Positions 32,818 through 40,196 of a stretch of DNA of 64,000 nt are shown here, in pieces. Origin of the DNA: Proteiniclasticum sediminis (GTDB lineage Bacteria; Bacillota; Clostridia; Clostridiales; Clostridiaceae); NCBI RefSeq assembly GCF_018128025.1, contig NZ_JAGSCS010000011.1, positions 31,308 through 95,307 of the forward strand, given 5' to 3'. The position numbers were made by a program, and so were the translations under genes. Position 1 is the first letter of the stretch, and each line of letters opens with the position of its first letter. The notes under the pieces were generated by a model that was not told where the DNA came from, made no database searches, and worked only from the letters and a program-made list of their open reading frames with translations.

Positions 32818-33033
32818 TCAGCGATTTTTCAGCTCTTCCTGGTCCACGCAGGGGTGATCCTCAATGTTCTTCACCTCGTCATCCGCGGGATCCACATACT
32901 CCTTTTCCGTGGTGGTGATGTGGAGATTCTTCTCCTTCAGTTTCAGACAGTCATATTTGTTGAGGTTTCCCGCCTCAAAATCCGAGGCGGCGTCCTCCAC
33001 GAGGGGTTCCATGGGCTTGGGCTCTTTTTCCAT
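32818..33033 (-). CDS. Small acidic hypothetical protein
   Basis: A 71-residue hydrophilic protein (MEKEPKPMEPLVEDAASDFE at the N-terminus), rich in Glu, Asp and Lys, with two Cys (in YDCLKL and DHPCVDQEE). No transmembrane segment or known domain is seen. Support for it being real: AGGAGGCAC lies 7 nt before the ATG, the frame is cleanly bounded, and a bidirectional terminator follows. It lies alone between the copper operon and a divergent aldo/keto reductase. The His/Cys-poor composition gives no hint of a copper role. Confidence 0.6.
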   Translation of the reverse strand: MEKEPKPMEPLVEDAASDFEAGNLNKYDCLKLKEKNLHITTTEKEYVDPADDEVKNIEDHPCVDQEELKNR

Positions 33034-33199
33034 AATGTGCCTCCTGCTTTTCTTCCATCATACCCTAAAAAAAACCCCAAGGAGATGACGAGGTTGAAAA
33101 GAAATGATGAATGGATTGAAAATTCGATGAATATTTGAACATTCCCTGGGGTTGAGGCTATAATGAGAATGAAACCATATGGAAAGGAGAGATCGGCAC

Positions 33200-34102
33200 A
33201 TGGAATCCATCCGATTTTCAGATACCCTCACCATGGACCGTATAGTGCATGGGCACTGGCGTTTACTCGACTGGAAGTTCTCCCCTGAGGAGCTCCTGAA
33301 CTTTATCGAAGGGGTGGCGGATCTGGGGATCCGCACCATCGACACGGCGGATATCTACGGCGGCTTTTCCTGCGAGGAAGCCTTCGGAGAAGCCCTGAAG
33401 CGGAAAAAGGGTCTTCGGGAACAGCTGACCATAATCACCAAGTGCGGCATAGTGTTCCCCTGCGCTCAGCGGCCCCAGTACACCAGCCATCATTATGATC
33501 AGACCAAAGCCCACATTGTGGAGTCGGCGGAGCAGTCACTCCGAAACTTCGGTACGGATTACCTGGATCTTCTTCTCATTCACCGTCCTTCGCCCTTCAT
33601 GGATCCCGAAGAAGTGGCGGAGGCTTTTCTGGAGCTTCATCAGGCGGGAAAGGTGCGAAACTTTGGCGTGTCCAACTTCAAGCCCTCCCAGGTGGCCCTT
33701 CTCAGTTCCGCTTTGAAGATGCCGCTGGTGACCAATCAGGTGGAGATTTCTCCCCTGCAGCTCTCGGTTTTTGAAGACGGCACCATGGATGACGCCATGA
33801 TCCGGAAAATGCCCGTCATGGCCTGGTCGCCCTTGGCCGGCGGGGACATCTTCAGCCATACCAGTGAACGGGTGGATCAGGTGCGCAAAACCCTCCTGGC
33901 CGTGGGGGAGCGGTTCAACGAAAACCGTATTGATACTCTGGTCTATGCTTTCCTTCTGAGTCATCCGGGGAAGATTCTTCCCATTGTGGGCTCGGGAAGA
34001 CTGGACCGGATCAAGAATGCCCTGGATGCCTTGCCCCTTCGGTTTACCGCCGAAGAGTGGCTGGCGGTATATAAAGCATCCATGGGAAAGAACTTACCAT
34101 AA
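33200..34102 (+). CDS. Aldo/keto reductase, YdhF-like
   Basis: A 300-residue oxidoreductase of the AKR fold. Asp and Tyr of the tetrad are in RTIDTADIYGGFSCEEAFGE, Lys in ITKCGIVFP, His in LLLIHRPSPFMDP. The start MESIRFSDTLTMDRIVHGHW resembles E. coli YdhF (first 20 residues quoted). PIVGSGRLDRIKNALDAL is the cofactor-binding end. These enzymes reduce aldehydes or ketones with NADPH; the natural substrate is unknown. AAAGGAGAG precedes the ATG. A membrane protein gene follows after 21 bp, likely in the same transcript. It belongs to a different AKR branch from the 21.2-kb gene. Confidence 0.9.
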   Translation: MESIRFSDTLTMDRIVHGHWRLLDWKFSPEELLNFIEGVADLGIRTIDTADIYGGFSCEEAFGEALKRKKGLREQLTIITKCGIVFPCAQRPQYTSHHYDQTKAHIVESAEQSLRNFGTDYLDLLLIHRPSPFMDPEEVAEAFLELHQAGKVRNFGVSNFKPSQVALLSSALKMPLVTNQVEISPLQLSVFEDGTMDDAMIRKMPVMAWSPLAGGDIFSHTSERVDQVRKTLLAVGERFNENRIDTLVYAFLLSHPGKILPIVGSGRLDRIKNALDALPLRFTAEEWLAVYKASMGKNLP

Positions 34103-34123
34103 CAAGAACAGCGGGGGTGGCTT

Positions 34124-34909
34124 ATGGCCGATCAGGAAAAAGAAAAGATTATCTTAGGCGAAGAAAAGTTTGAATCTTCCAAGGCCCTGGATGGGGCAAA
34201 AAAAGCGGAGGTCGTGGAAAACAGTCAAAACGAAGTGGTGGAAGTGGATAAGGTCCTGGTGGACGCTGGCGGAGGAAAGGGAAAGCCCCGGTTCTCCAAG
34301 ATGAAGTTCACCCTGGGAGCCCTGACGGTACTGGCCGTTTTTGCGCTCCTGGCAGACACCATCCGGACGGCGGTGTTCCGTGCCGAGGATTCCCTGGTGT
34401 TCCTGGGAAAAGGCGGATTTTTAACCCCGGCGGTGGGAACGCTCCTCATGGCCGCGGGGGCGGTGCTGGCGGTCATCGCCTTCATCTCCCTCTTCAACCG
34501 GCGGGGCAAGCTCCAGGTGGGCCAGAAATGGCTGGCCGTCCTGGCCGGATTTCTCCTGGCTGTGGTGGGATTCAGCGCTTTCTTCCGGTTCACGGATTTT
34601 CGGGAGTTCACCATCGTGGACCGAACGCTTCTCACCACCCGGGCCTATACCTATCTCGACGTGGCCCAGGTGGATGCCTCCACCACCCTGGAAGGGGAGG
34701 ACCATCGCCTGAACTACACCTTCACCCTGCAAAACGGAAAGCGTTTTGAGATTCGCGTGGGGGAAAAGAACATGGAGGCGGTGAAGACCATCGATACGAA
34801 GATCAAATCCACGGCCAAGCGCTCCATCGACAACTATGCCCTGCAGGAAATGGCTCGGCTGAAGATGTATACGGAAGAGGAAGCCCTGAAGCTCTTCATT
34901 CTGGAGTAA
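34124..34909 (+). CDS. Hypothetical protein with three membrane segments
   Basis: A 261-residue protein. Residues 1-58 are hydrophilic and acidic (MADQEKEKIILGEEKFESSK at the start). Three hydrophobic segments follow: FTLGALTVLAVFALLADTI, GTLLMAAGAVLAVIAFISLF and WLAVLAGFLLAVVGFSAFF. The C-terminal 100 residues (from about 160) are soluble and mixed beta/alpha, with an immunoglobulin-like or PH-like strand pattern such as NYTFTLQNGKRFEIRV. No family was recognised. GGGGGTGGC lies near the ATG. It is 21 bp after the aldo/keto reductase and ends in a strong terminator. A membrane sensor or scaffold role is possible but unsupported. Confidence 0.7.
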   Translation: MADQEKEKIILGEEKFESSKALDGAKKAEVVENSQNEVVEVDKVLVDAGGGKGKPRFSKMKFTLGALTVLAVFALLADTIRTAVFRAEDSLVFLGKGGFLTPAVGTLLMAAGAVLAVIAFISLFNRRGKLQVGQKWLAVLAGFLLAVVGFSAFFRFTDFREFTIVDRTLLTTRAYTYLDVAQVDASTTLEGEDHRLNYTFTLQNGKRFEIRVGEKNMEAVKTIDTKIKSTAKRSIDNYALQEMARLKMYTEEEALKLFILE

Positions 34910-34915
34910 CGAAGA

Positions 34916-34959
34916 AAGTCCCTGGATACGGCCCCAAAAGGCGGTGTCCAGGGACTTTT
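34916..34959. terminator. Terminator between convergent genes before murI
   Basis: AAGTCCCTGGATAC pairs with GGTGTCCAGGGACTT (one bulge), with TTTTCC after it. It likely serves murI on the minus strand too. Confidence 0.8.
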
Positions 34960-34960
34960 C

Positions 34961-35737
34961 CTATCGGGCTTCCTCCTGAAGGAGCGCCCGGGAAAGATCA
35001 ATCATGGAAGGATCGGGAGAGGAATTGTAGAAAGTCACGCTTCCCGGATGGCCGGCTTCGGCAAGAAGTCCTTTTTCCGCCAGCACATCCCGAAGATGCC
35101 GGGAGGTTCCTTCACTGCCGTCCACAATGAGGGTGTCCCCGGTAAACAGGCGGCGCAAAGAGGGCTTGATGAAGGGGTAATGGGTGCAGCCCAGAACCAC
35201 AGCAGAGACATCCTTGTCCACATCGGCCAGGGCCCGTTGGAGAAACTGAAAACTCTTCTCCTGAAAATCCCCGCCCTTTTCAATGATTTCCACCAGGCCC
35301 GGCAGAGGGCGGCGGATCACGGTACGGGTTTGGGCATAGCGGTCGCTGAGATCCTGGAACTTCTTTTCCTGAAGGGTCCGAAGGGTAGCCAGGACGAGGA
35401 CCTTCCCCTGGGAAGTGTGGTCCATGGCCACCTTCAGGGCCGGCTCGATGCCGATGATGGGGATCTGGGGATAGGTTTCCCGGATCAGGTCGATGGCGGC
35501 GCTGGTGGCGGTGTTGCAGGCCACCACAATGGCTTTGCAGCCCTTGGCCAGGAGAAAGTCCACGGCGCGGGCGGTGAGCCCTTGAATCTCCTCCACGGTC
35601 TTATCGCCGTAGGGCGCATTGGCAGAATCCCCATAATAAATGAAGTCCTCCTGGGGCAGAAGGGCTACGGCGGCCTGAAGCACGCTGATCCCGCCCACGC
35701 CGGAATCGAAGAAGCCGATGGGTTGATTATTTGCCAT
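34961..35737 (-). CDS. murI: Glutamate racemase
   Basis: A 258-residue enzyme that makes D-glutamate for peptidoglycan. The two catalytic cysteines are in VVACNTATSAA and VLGCTHYPFIK. Other family segments are IGFFDSGVGGISVL at the N-terminus, IYYGDSANAPYGDKT, and IEPALKVA. GGAGGCATCTCATT precedes the chosen ATG. It diverges from a glutamine-synthetase-family gene. A minus-strand promoter (TTGTAT-17-TAAAAT) and an adjacent palindrome lie upstream, so glutamate-related control of both genes is conceivable. It ends at a shared terminator. Confidence 0.96.
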   Translation of the reverse strand: MANNQPIGFFDSGVGGISVLQAAVALLPQEDFIYYGDSANAPYGDKTVEEIQGLTARAVDFLLAKGCKAIVVACNTATSAAIDLIRETYPQIPIIGIEPALKVAMDHTSQGKVLVLATLRTLQEKKFQDLSDRYAQTRTVIRRPLPGLVEIIEKGGDFQEKSFQFLQRALADVDKDVSAVVLGCTHYPFIKPSLRRLFTGDTLIVDGSEGTSRHLRDVLAEKGLLAEAGHPGSVTFYNSSPDPSMIDLSRALLQEEAR

Positions 35738-35786
35738 AATGAGATGCCTCCAATTGACAACCTGATTTCTGATAATCGTCTCCTCC

Positions 35787-35815
35787 ATTTTAGCAAATCA
35801 GGGGAATCAATACAA
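35787..35815 (-). promoter_or_regulatory. murI promoter
   Basis: On the minus strand, TTGTAT (35810-35815), 17-bp spacer, TAAAAT (35787-35792). Confidence 0.6.
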
Positions 35816-35832
35816 ATTGTGAGATTCACAAT
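35816..35832. promoter_or_regulatory. Palindrome ATTGTGA-GAT-TCACAAT between diverging genes
   Basis: Perfect 7-3-7 inverted repeat touching the murI -35 box and 36 bp before the -35 of the glutamine-synthetase-like gene. The half-site resembles a CRP half-site, but the spacing is 3 rather than 6, so another regulator is likely. Confidence 0.6.
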
Positions 35833-35868
35833 AATGGGCCGTGTAATCGTTACCCCGGGAGAAATGAT

Positions 35869-35897
35869 TTGACGGTGCACCGGGGCAAGAGTAAACT
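35869..35897 (+). promoter_or_regulatory. Promoter of the glutamine-synthetase-family gene
   Basis: TTGACG (35869-35874), 17-bp spacer, TAAACT (35892-35897). Confidence 0.6.
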
Positions 35898-35924
35898 TTT
35901 AACATAAAAGACAAGGGGTTGATA

Positions 35925-37826
35925 TTGTTGAGTAAGGACTTGATCTACACCATACACCGGGAAGAGCTGAACGAAGAAAAACTCATCCAGATCCTGGATG
36001 CCCATCCGGAAATTCGCTTTGTCTCCATCGCCGCCGTGGATCTCATTGGTCATGAGACCGATGCGAAGATTCCCGTGAAACTGTTCCGGAAGGATCTCCA
36101 GCAGTTTCTCCATGGCACCGCAGCCCAGACCGACGGATCCTCTGTATTTCTGCCGAAAATCGCCACGCTGAACAACGCCAAGGTGGATATGGTGGCCGAT
36201 ACGGACTGCAACTGGTACGTGGAGTACAACACTGAGCTCAGCGATCCCGAAAACGGAAAGAGTGTGGGCACGATCAAGATCCCCTGCTTCCTCTACCATG
36301 AGGGCAAGGCTGTGGATTCCCGCCATATTCTCCAGGAAGCAGAAAATGACTTCAAGCGGAATGTCCGGGAGGTGTTCAAGAAGAGCCCACGCCTCTGCAG
36401 CGAATTCGGATTTGCCGAAGAGGATATTGCGGAGGTTCAGGTCACCGCGGCCACGGAGCTGGAATTTTGGGTTAAATCCCCCAGCACCCATGGGGACATC
36501 GAAGCCTTAAGCACTTCCCAGGAGCTGAAAGAACAGTACTGGAGCAAAACCCGCGGCGCCGTGCGCAGTGCCATTGAAGAAACCCTCATGATCATGGAGC
36601 TCTACGGCCTGGAGCCGGAAATGGGCCACAAGGAAGTGGGCGGCGTTCGGGCCAAGCTCACGGATTCCGGAAAATTCTCCGGCGTTCTGGAGCAGCTGGA
36701 AATTGACTGGCGGTTCAATGACCCCAAAATCGCCGCAGACTATGAGATGCTCGTCCGAAACCTGGTCCGGGAAGTCTTCATCCGTTATGGACTGGAAGTG
36801 ACCTTCCTGGCAAAGCCCCTGGACAAGATCGCCGGCAGCGGCGAGCATACCCACATGGGCGCATCCCTGAAGCTGAAAAACGGCAAGCGGATCAATCTCT
36901 TCACCCCCAATAGCAAGGATCAGTTCATGAGCAGTCTGGGCTACGGCTCCCTCATGGGCATTCTCCACAACTATGAGGTGATCAATCCCTTTGTTACCTC
37001 CTCCAACGAAGCCTTCAAGCGGCTGAAAAAAGGCTATGAGGCGCCCATCTCCATCGTGTCCTCCCTGGGCCGATCCCCGGAGATTCCGTCCCGAAACCGA
37101 ACCATCCTCATTGGCCTCATCCGGGATGAAAATAACCCCATGGCCACCCGTTTCGAACTGCGTTCCCCCAACCCCCATACCAACACCTTCCTCTGCATCG
37201 CCTCCCTGCTCATGGCCATGAGCGACGGCGTGCTCTATGCGGCAGACAAGGCACCGGCGGATCTTCTGGCGGAGCTGTCCAAGGCCCCGGGAGAAGACTT
37301 TGGCTACCTGAAGAAGGAGCGGGCATACCGTACGGAGAAGGATGTCTTTGACGACTTCACCGATGAAGAGCGGGAACAGTACTTCGGGGTGGTGCCGGAA
37401 ACCGTCTTTGAGAATGTCCAGGCCTTCGGCAAGTACCCGGAGAAGCTTGAGGTGCTGAAACGCCATGGCGTCTTCACCGACCAGATTCTGGAGAGCTATG
37501 AAGAGGGTCTCATGTACAAGTGGTACACGGAGCTCAACCACCGAATCATTCCCAGCTTCATCAATGAAATCCGTTCCTGCAGAAAACTGCACCGGGATGA
37601 GGAGTTCCTCAATGACCGGGCCAACTGGGAAAAAGTGCAGAAGATCAAGATTTCCCTCATGAAGGACACGGATGTGGAAAAGGGAATCTTCAACCAGATG
37701 CGCGACGCCCTCTGTGCGGAAGACTACAGTACCCTCTCCCTGCTGCAGAAGAAAATGTACAGCACCATCAATGACCTGCGGGAAGCCTACAAGCACTATC
37801 GGGATAACCTCCTGGAACTGGTGTAA
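35925..37826 (+). CDS. Glutamine synthetase family protein, long divergent form, TTG start
   Basis: A 633-residue member of the glutamine synthetase fold. Core motifs: GSGEHTHMGASLKL (ATP/ammonia site), NPFVTSSNEAFKRLKKGYEA, IPSRNRTILIGL and TRFELRSPNPHTNTFLCIAS, which correspond to the GxHxH, N-x-x-KRL, R-x-x-R and E-R-P-D-N-P elements of the family. It is longer than GlnA (about 450) and lacks the GSIII signature; it has an extra C-terminal helical part of about 150 residues. Such proteins make glutamine or gamma-glutamyl amides. The best start is TTG at 35925, 6 nt after AAGGGG (35928 TTG is possible). It diverges from murI. Confidence 0.75.
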   Translation: MLSKDLIYTIHREELNEEKLIQILDAHPEIRFVSIAAVDLIGHETDAKIPVKLFRKDLQQFLHGTAAQTDGSSVFLPKIATLNNAKVDMVADTDCNWYVEYNTELSDPENGKSVGTIKIPCFLYHEGKAVDSRHILQEAENDFKRNVREVFKKSPRLCSEFGFAEEDIAEVQVTAATELEFWVKSPSTHGDIEALSTSQELKEQYWSKTRGAVRSAIEETLMIMELYGLEPEMGHKEVGGVRAKLTDSGKFSGVLEQLEIDWRFNDPKIAADYEMLVRNLVREVFIRYGLEVTFLAKPLDKIAGSGEHTHMGASLKLKNGKRINLFTPNSKDQFMSSLGYGSLMGILHNYEVINPFVTSSNEAFKRLKKGYEAPISIVSSLGRSPEIPSRNRTILIGLIRDENNPMATRFELRSPNPHTNTFLCIASLLMAMSDGVLYAADKAPADLLAELSKAPGEDFGYLKKERAYRTEKDVFDDFTDEEREQYFGVVPETVFENVQAFGKYPEKLEVLKRHGVFTDQILESYEEGLMYKWYTELNHRIIPSFINEIRSCRKLHRDEEFLNDRANWEKVQKIKISLMKDTDVEKGIFNQMRDALCAEDYSTLSLLQKKMYSTINDLREAYKHYRDNLLELV

Positions 37827-37857
37827 ACCTCCTAAAGAATCCTCATAGAACCATAAA

Positions 37858-37885
37858 GTGCGCCTTCCCGTCAGGGAGGGCGCAC
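37858..37885 (+). terminator. Strong hairpin after the glutamine-synthetase-family gene
   Basis: 12-bp stem GTGCGCCTTCCC / GGGAGGGCGCAC with a GTCA loop. The T-run behind it is poor (CATGATTTTG), so termination may be partial. Confidence 0.55.
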
Positions 37886-37898
37886 CATGATTTTGGGC

Positions 37899-38035
37899 AA
37901 AAAAAGAAACCCCCTTCGGGGTCATGAATATAGGGGTGAGTCCTGAAATCGCCCGAGGCCTCTCAGGAGTGGGACATCCCAGGGGAAGACTGGTTTGTCC
38001 AGGTGCAGTGATGATGCACTGCGAACTACTGTTCT
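37899..38035 (-). ncRNA. Candidate small RNA, about 135 nt, minus strand
   Basis: A minus-strand promoter (38042-38070) and a compact terminator (ACCCC-GAAG-GGGGT then TTCTTTTTTT, 37899-37922) bracket a segment without coding potential. Within it are several hairpins: GCAGTG/CACTGC, CTGG/CCAG, and CCTGA/TCAGG. It matches no RNA class I recognise. The plus-strand reading has only a weak hairpin end, so the minus strand is preferred. Confidence 0.5.
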
Positions 38036-38041
38036 GTTTTT

Positions 38042-38070
38042 ATTGTAAGACAAACATGTGTTCGCGTCAA
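38042..38070 (-). promoter_or_regulatory. Promoter of the candidate small RNA
   Basis: On the minus strand, TTGACG (38065-38070), 17-bp spacer, TACAAT (38042-38047). Both hexamers match 5 of 6 bases. No protein gene lies downstream on this strand until 35737, which is separated by the terminator. Confidence 0.65.
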
Positions 38071-38089
38071 TAGGGGGCTTTACTTTTTT

Positions 38090-38117
38090 TTGAATTCTTC
38101 TTCACTCTTGGTATAAT
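38090..38117 (+). promoter_or_regulatory. Promoter of the cyclophilin gene
   Basis: TTGAAT (38090-38095), 16-bp spacer, TATAAT (38112-38117). Confidence 0.65.
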
Positions 38118-38160
38118 GGAAGGGAAATCAAGCAAATAGATGAAACGAGGTGCTTTAACT

Positions 38161-38673
38161 ATGAATCCCATCGTCACGATAAAGCTGAATACCGGCAAAG
38201 AAATCAAAGTGGAGCTCTACCCCGAGGTTGCCCCCAATACAGTGCGCAATTTTGTCTCCCTGGTGAAGAAAGGCTTCTATGACGGACTGAAATTCCACCG
38301 GGTCATCCCCGGCTTTATGATCCAGGGCGGATGCCCCCAGGGCGTCGGCATCGGCGGTCCTGGCTACAAGATCAAAGGGGAGTTTAGGGCCAACCGGTTC
38401 CAGAACGACCTGAAACACACCACCGGGGTCATTTCCATGGCGCGCAGCCAGCACAATGACTCCGCAGGAAGCCAGTTCTTCCTCATGGTGGCCGATTCCC
38501 CCCACCTGGACGGCCAGTATGCCGCCTTCGGCAAGATTATCGACGGACTGGACAATGCCCTGGACATTGCCCGGGTAGACCGGGACTATCGGGATATGCC
38601 CAGAGTGGACCAGGTCATGGAAAAGGTGACCGTGGAACATGCGGAGGAGATTGGCGAACCGGAAACTCTCTAA
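38161..38673 (+). CDS. Peptidyl-prolyl cis-trans isomerase, cyclophilin type
   Basis: A 170-residue cytosolic cyclophilin. Active-site segments are present: GLKFHRVIPGFMIQGGCPQG (the catalytic Arg and Phe), then GVISMARSQHNDSAGSQFFL and PHLDGQYAAFGKIIDG. It speeds proline isomerisation during protein folding. No signal peptide is seen. GAGGTGCTTTAACT precedes the chosen ATG at 38161. It has its own promoter and the DUF3783-like gene follows after 42 bp. Confidence 0.95.
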   Translation: MNPIVTIKLNTGKEIKVELYPEVAPNTVRNFVSLVKKGFYDGLKFHRVIPGFMIQGGCPQGVGIGGPGYKIKGEFRANRFQNDLKHTTGVISMARSQHNDSAGSQFFLMVADSPHLDGQYAAFGKIIDGLDNALDIARVDRDYRDMPRVDQVMEKVTVEHAEEIGEPETL

Positions 38674-38715
38674 GCTTTCGGAATGTGTGTTAAATACCGA
38701 AAACAGGAGCGCAAT

Positions 38716-39099
38716 ATGACAAATCATCGACAAGTACTGATCTACGGGCTGAGCCCGGAGGAAAAGGACCGGCTGCGGTCGGAAGGACTGACCCTGAAGG
38801 AAGTGGACAACGCCAACGGCGGCGGCACTTTGCAGGAACTCTTGGACGATCAGGCCGTGCCCCATGAGGGAGAACCCATGGGCCAAGTGAAAATTATGAT
38901 TTTCGCCGGGTATGACACCAACGACGAGCTGAAGGACGTGATTTCCAAAATCCGCCGGGAGCATGTCTTTGGTGCCATCATGGCTGTGATCACCAAAACC
39001 AATCTGACGTGGAGGTTCAACAGCATGATCGGTCATCTGCTGGAGGAACGGGAAGAAAACCGTCAGATCGAGAAAGAGCGCAGAGCGCAAATGAAATGA
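38716..39099 (+). CDS. DUF3783-like small protein
   Basis: A 127-residue protein resembling the DUF3783 family of Firmicutes. It starts MTNHRQVLIYGLSPEEKDRL and has a mid-region VKIMIFAGYDTNDELKDVIS and a charged C-terminal helix (HLLEEREENRQIEKERRAQM). The alternation of strands and helices suggests a small alpha/beta fold. No catalytic motif is apparent and the function is unknown. CAGGAGCGCAAT precedes the ATG. It lies between a cyclophilin and an HTH gene that begins 16 bp after its stop, so all three could share a transcript. Confidence 0.6.
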   Translation: MTNHRQVLIYGLSPEEKDRLRSEGLTLKEVDNANGGGTLQELLDDQAVPHEGEPMGQVKIMIFAGYDTNDELKDVISKIRREHVFGAIMAVITKTNLTWRFNSMIGHLLEEREENRQIEKERRAQMK

Positions 39100-39115
39100 C
39101 CAATGGAGTGAAAAC

Positions 39116-39805
39116 ATGGCAAGAGTAGGCGAAGAACTGAAAAAAGCAAGACTGGACGCCAATATGTCCCTGAAGCAGCTGGCCAAAAAGCTGGGGGTTT
39201 CCGAAAGCTTCATCAACGAGGTGGAGCAGGGACGGCGTGTGGTGAATGAAGCGTTCCTGGAACGGTTCAACAAAGTATTCAAGAAGGAAGCCGGTCCCCT
39301 GGGCCTGGGTTCCCTGGAGGCGTCCGTACAGGACGAGGCTCCGGAAAAGGCGCGCCCCCAGGTGAAAAAGGAAACCTATGCGGCTCCGGCCACTCCGGTG
39401 AATGAGCTGTGGAATCAGGCCTTTGGGGAGAACATCAAGAATGTGCCGGTGTATGGCTACCCCATGAGTGGCCCCCTTTCCCATCGGAGCCATGTGGTGG
39501 AGGGCAAGAAAATTGACGGCCATCCCATGGACAAGGTCTTCCAGCTGAAGGTGGACAATGACGACATGAAGGGCTTTCGGATCCGCACGGGCGATGTGCT
39601 CTCAGCGGTGGAGGTCAAGGAGATCAGCGGCTCCGCGATCCTTTTGGTGGAGTACAAAGGAAAGAACCTGCTCCGCAAAGTCCGGAACCTGAACAACGGC
39701 AATGTGGAGCTCACCTGGTATCCCGACAGCCAAAAGTCCGAGGTGGCCCCGCTGAAAGAAGTGAAGCCTTTAGGAAAGATCTACAAAGTGGAGATCACCC
39801 TGTAA
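39116..39805 (+). CDS. XRE regulator with S24 (LexA/CI)-like C-terminal domain lacking the catalytic Ser
   Basis: A 229-residue protein. Residues 5-60 form a Cro/CI helix-turn-helix (LGVSESFINEVEQGRRVV). After a Pro/Ala/Lys-rich linker, residues 105-229 resemble the S24 peptidase fold: NVPVYGYPMSGPLS, then FQLKVDNDDMKGFRIRTGD and VEYKGKNLLRKVRNLNNGNV. In LexA and CI the motif is G-D-S-M with Ser nucleophile; here it reads NDDM, so self-cleavage is not expected. It may sense a ligand through the fold instead. GGAGTGAAAAC precedes the ATG. A terminator follows. Confidence 0.7.
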   Translation: MARVGEELKKARLDANMSLKQLAKKLGVSESFINEVEQGRRVVNEAFLERFNKVFKKEAGPLGLGSLEASVQDEAPEKARPQVKKETYAAPATPVNELWNQAFGENIKNVPVYGYPMSGPLSHRSHVVEGKKIDGHPMDKVFQLKVDNDDMKGFRIRTGDVLSAVEVKEISGSAILLVEYKGKNLLRKVRNLNNGNVELTWYPDSQKSEVAPLKEVKPLGKIYKVEITL

Positions 39806-39858
39806 AGGAGAAATCGGAGGAATCCTCCAAAGGGATTTTCAAATCATCAACAAGAGCG

Positions 39859-39892
39859 CAAAAAAGCTGTGGAAAAGTCCGCAGCTTTTTTG
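39859..39892 (+). terminator. Terminator after the HTH/S24-like gene
   Basis: AAAAAAGCTGTGGA pairs with TCCGCAGCTTTTTT around a short loop. Confidence 0.85.
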
Positions 39893-39951
39893 TTCTTCAT
39901 CACACCTCGTGATCAAAGGGTTTTCCCGTTGTGCGAATATTCCCTCGAGAC

Positions 39952-40055
39952 TTATCCACAAATTGTGGACAAAAATGGCTTTTCTATGGATAACTATTCT
40001 TCCTCCAGGGGTTATTCACCGTGATATCACGAAATATCTGCAAAACTGTGGATAA
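39952..40055. other. Cluster of five DnaA-box-like 9-mers
   Basis: Two perfect TTATCCACA boxes, at 39952-39960 (plus) and 40047-40055 (minus, TGTGGATAA). Three near matches: TTGTCCACA on minus (39964-39972), TTATCCATA on minus (39985-39993) and TTATTCACC on plus (40012-40020). All lie within 104 bp of a 391-bp intergenic region. No dnaA or dnaN gene is near, so this is not oriC by context. Confidence 0.65.
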
Positions 40056-40196
40056 CCTTGGCGCTGCTGTTCACTCAAATTTCTCGGAAAGTTCAGGAAA
40101 ACTTCCCCTCGTCATCTATTCTCCCGATATAATGAGAGTATCAGAAAGAATCCGGTTTCCTTCAGGAATCACCGGAGGAAAGAGAGGAGAATGACC

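Noticed and set aside
37930-38035. Glycine riboswitch on the plus strand
   Set aside because: CTCTCAGG and GAG-like pieces look suggestive, but the required second half (CCGAAGGAGCAA-like) is missing and the plus strand has no expression platform. A minus-strand RNA is better supported.
39952-40055. Chromosomal origin oriC
   Set aside because: DnaA boxes are present, but no dnaA, dnaN, recF, gyrB or rpmH gene is near and no AT-rich unwinding region stands out.
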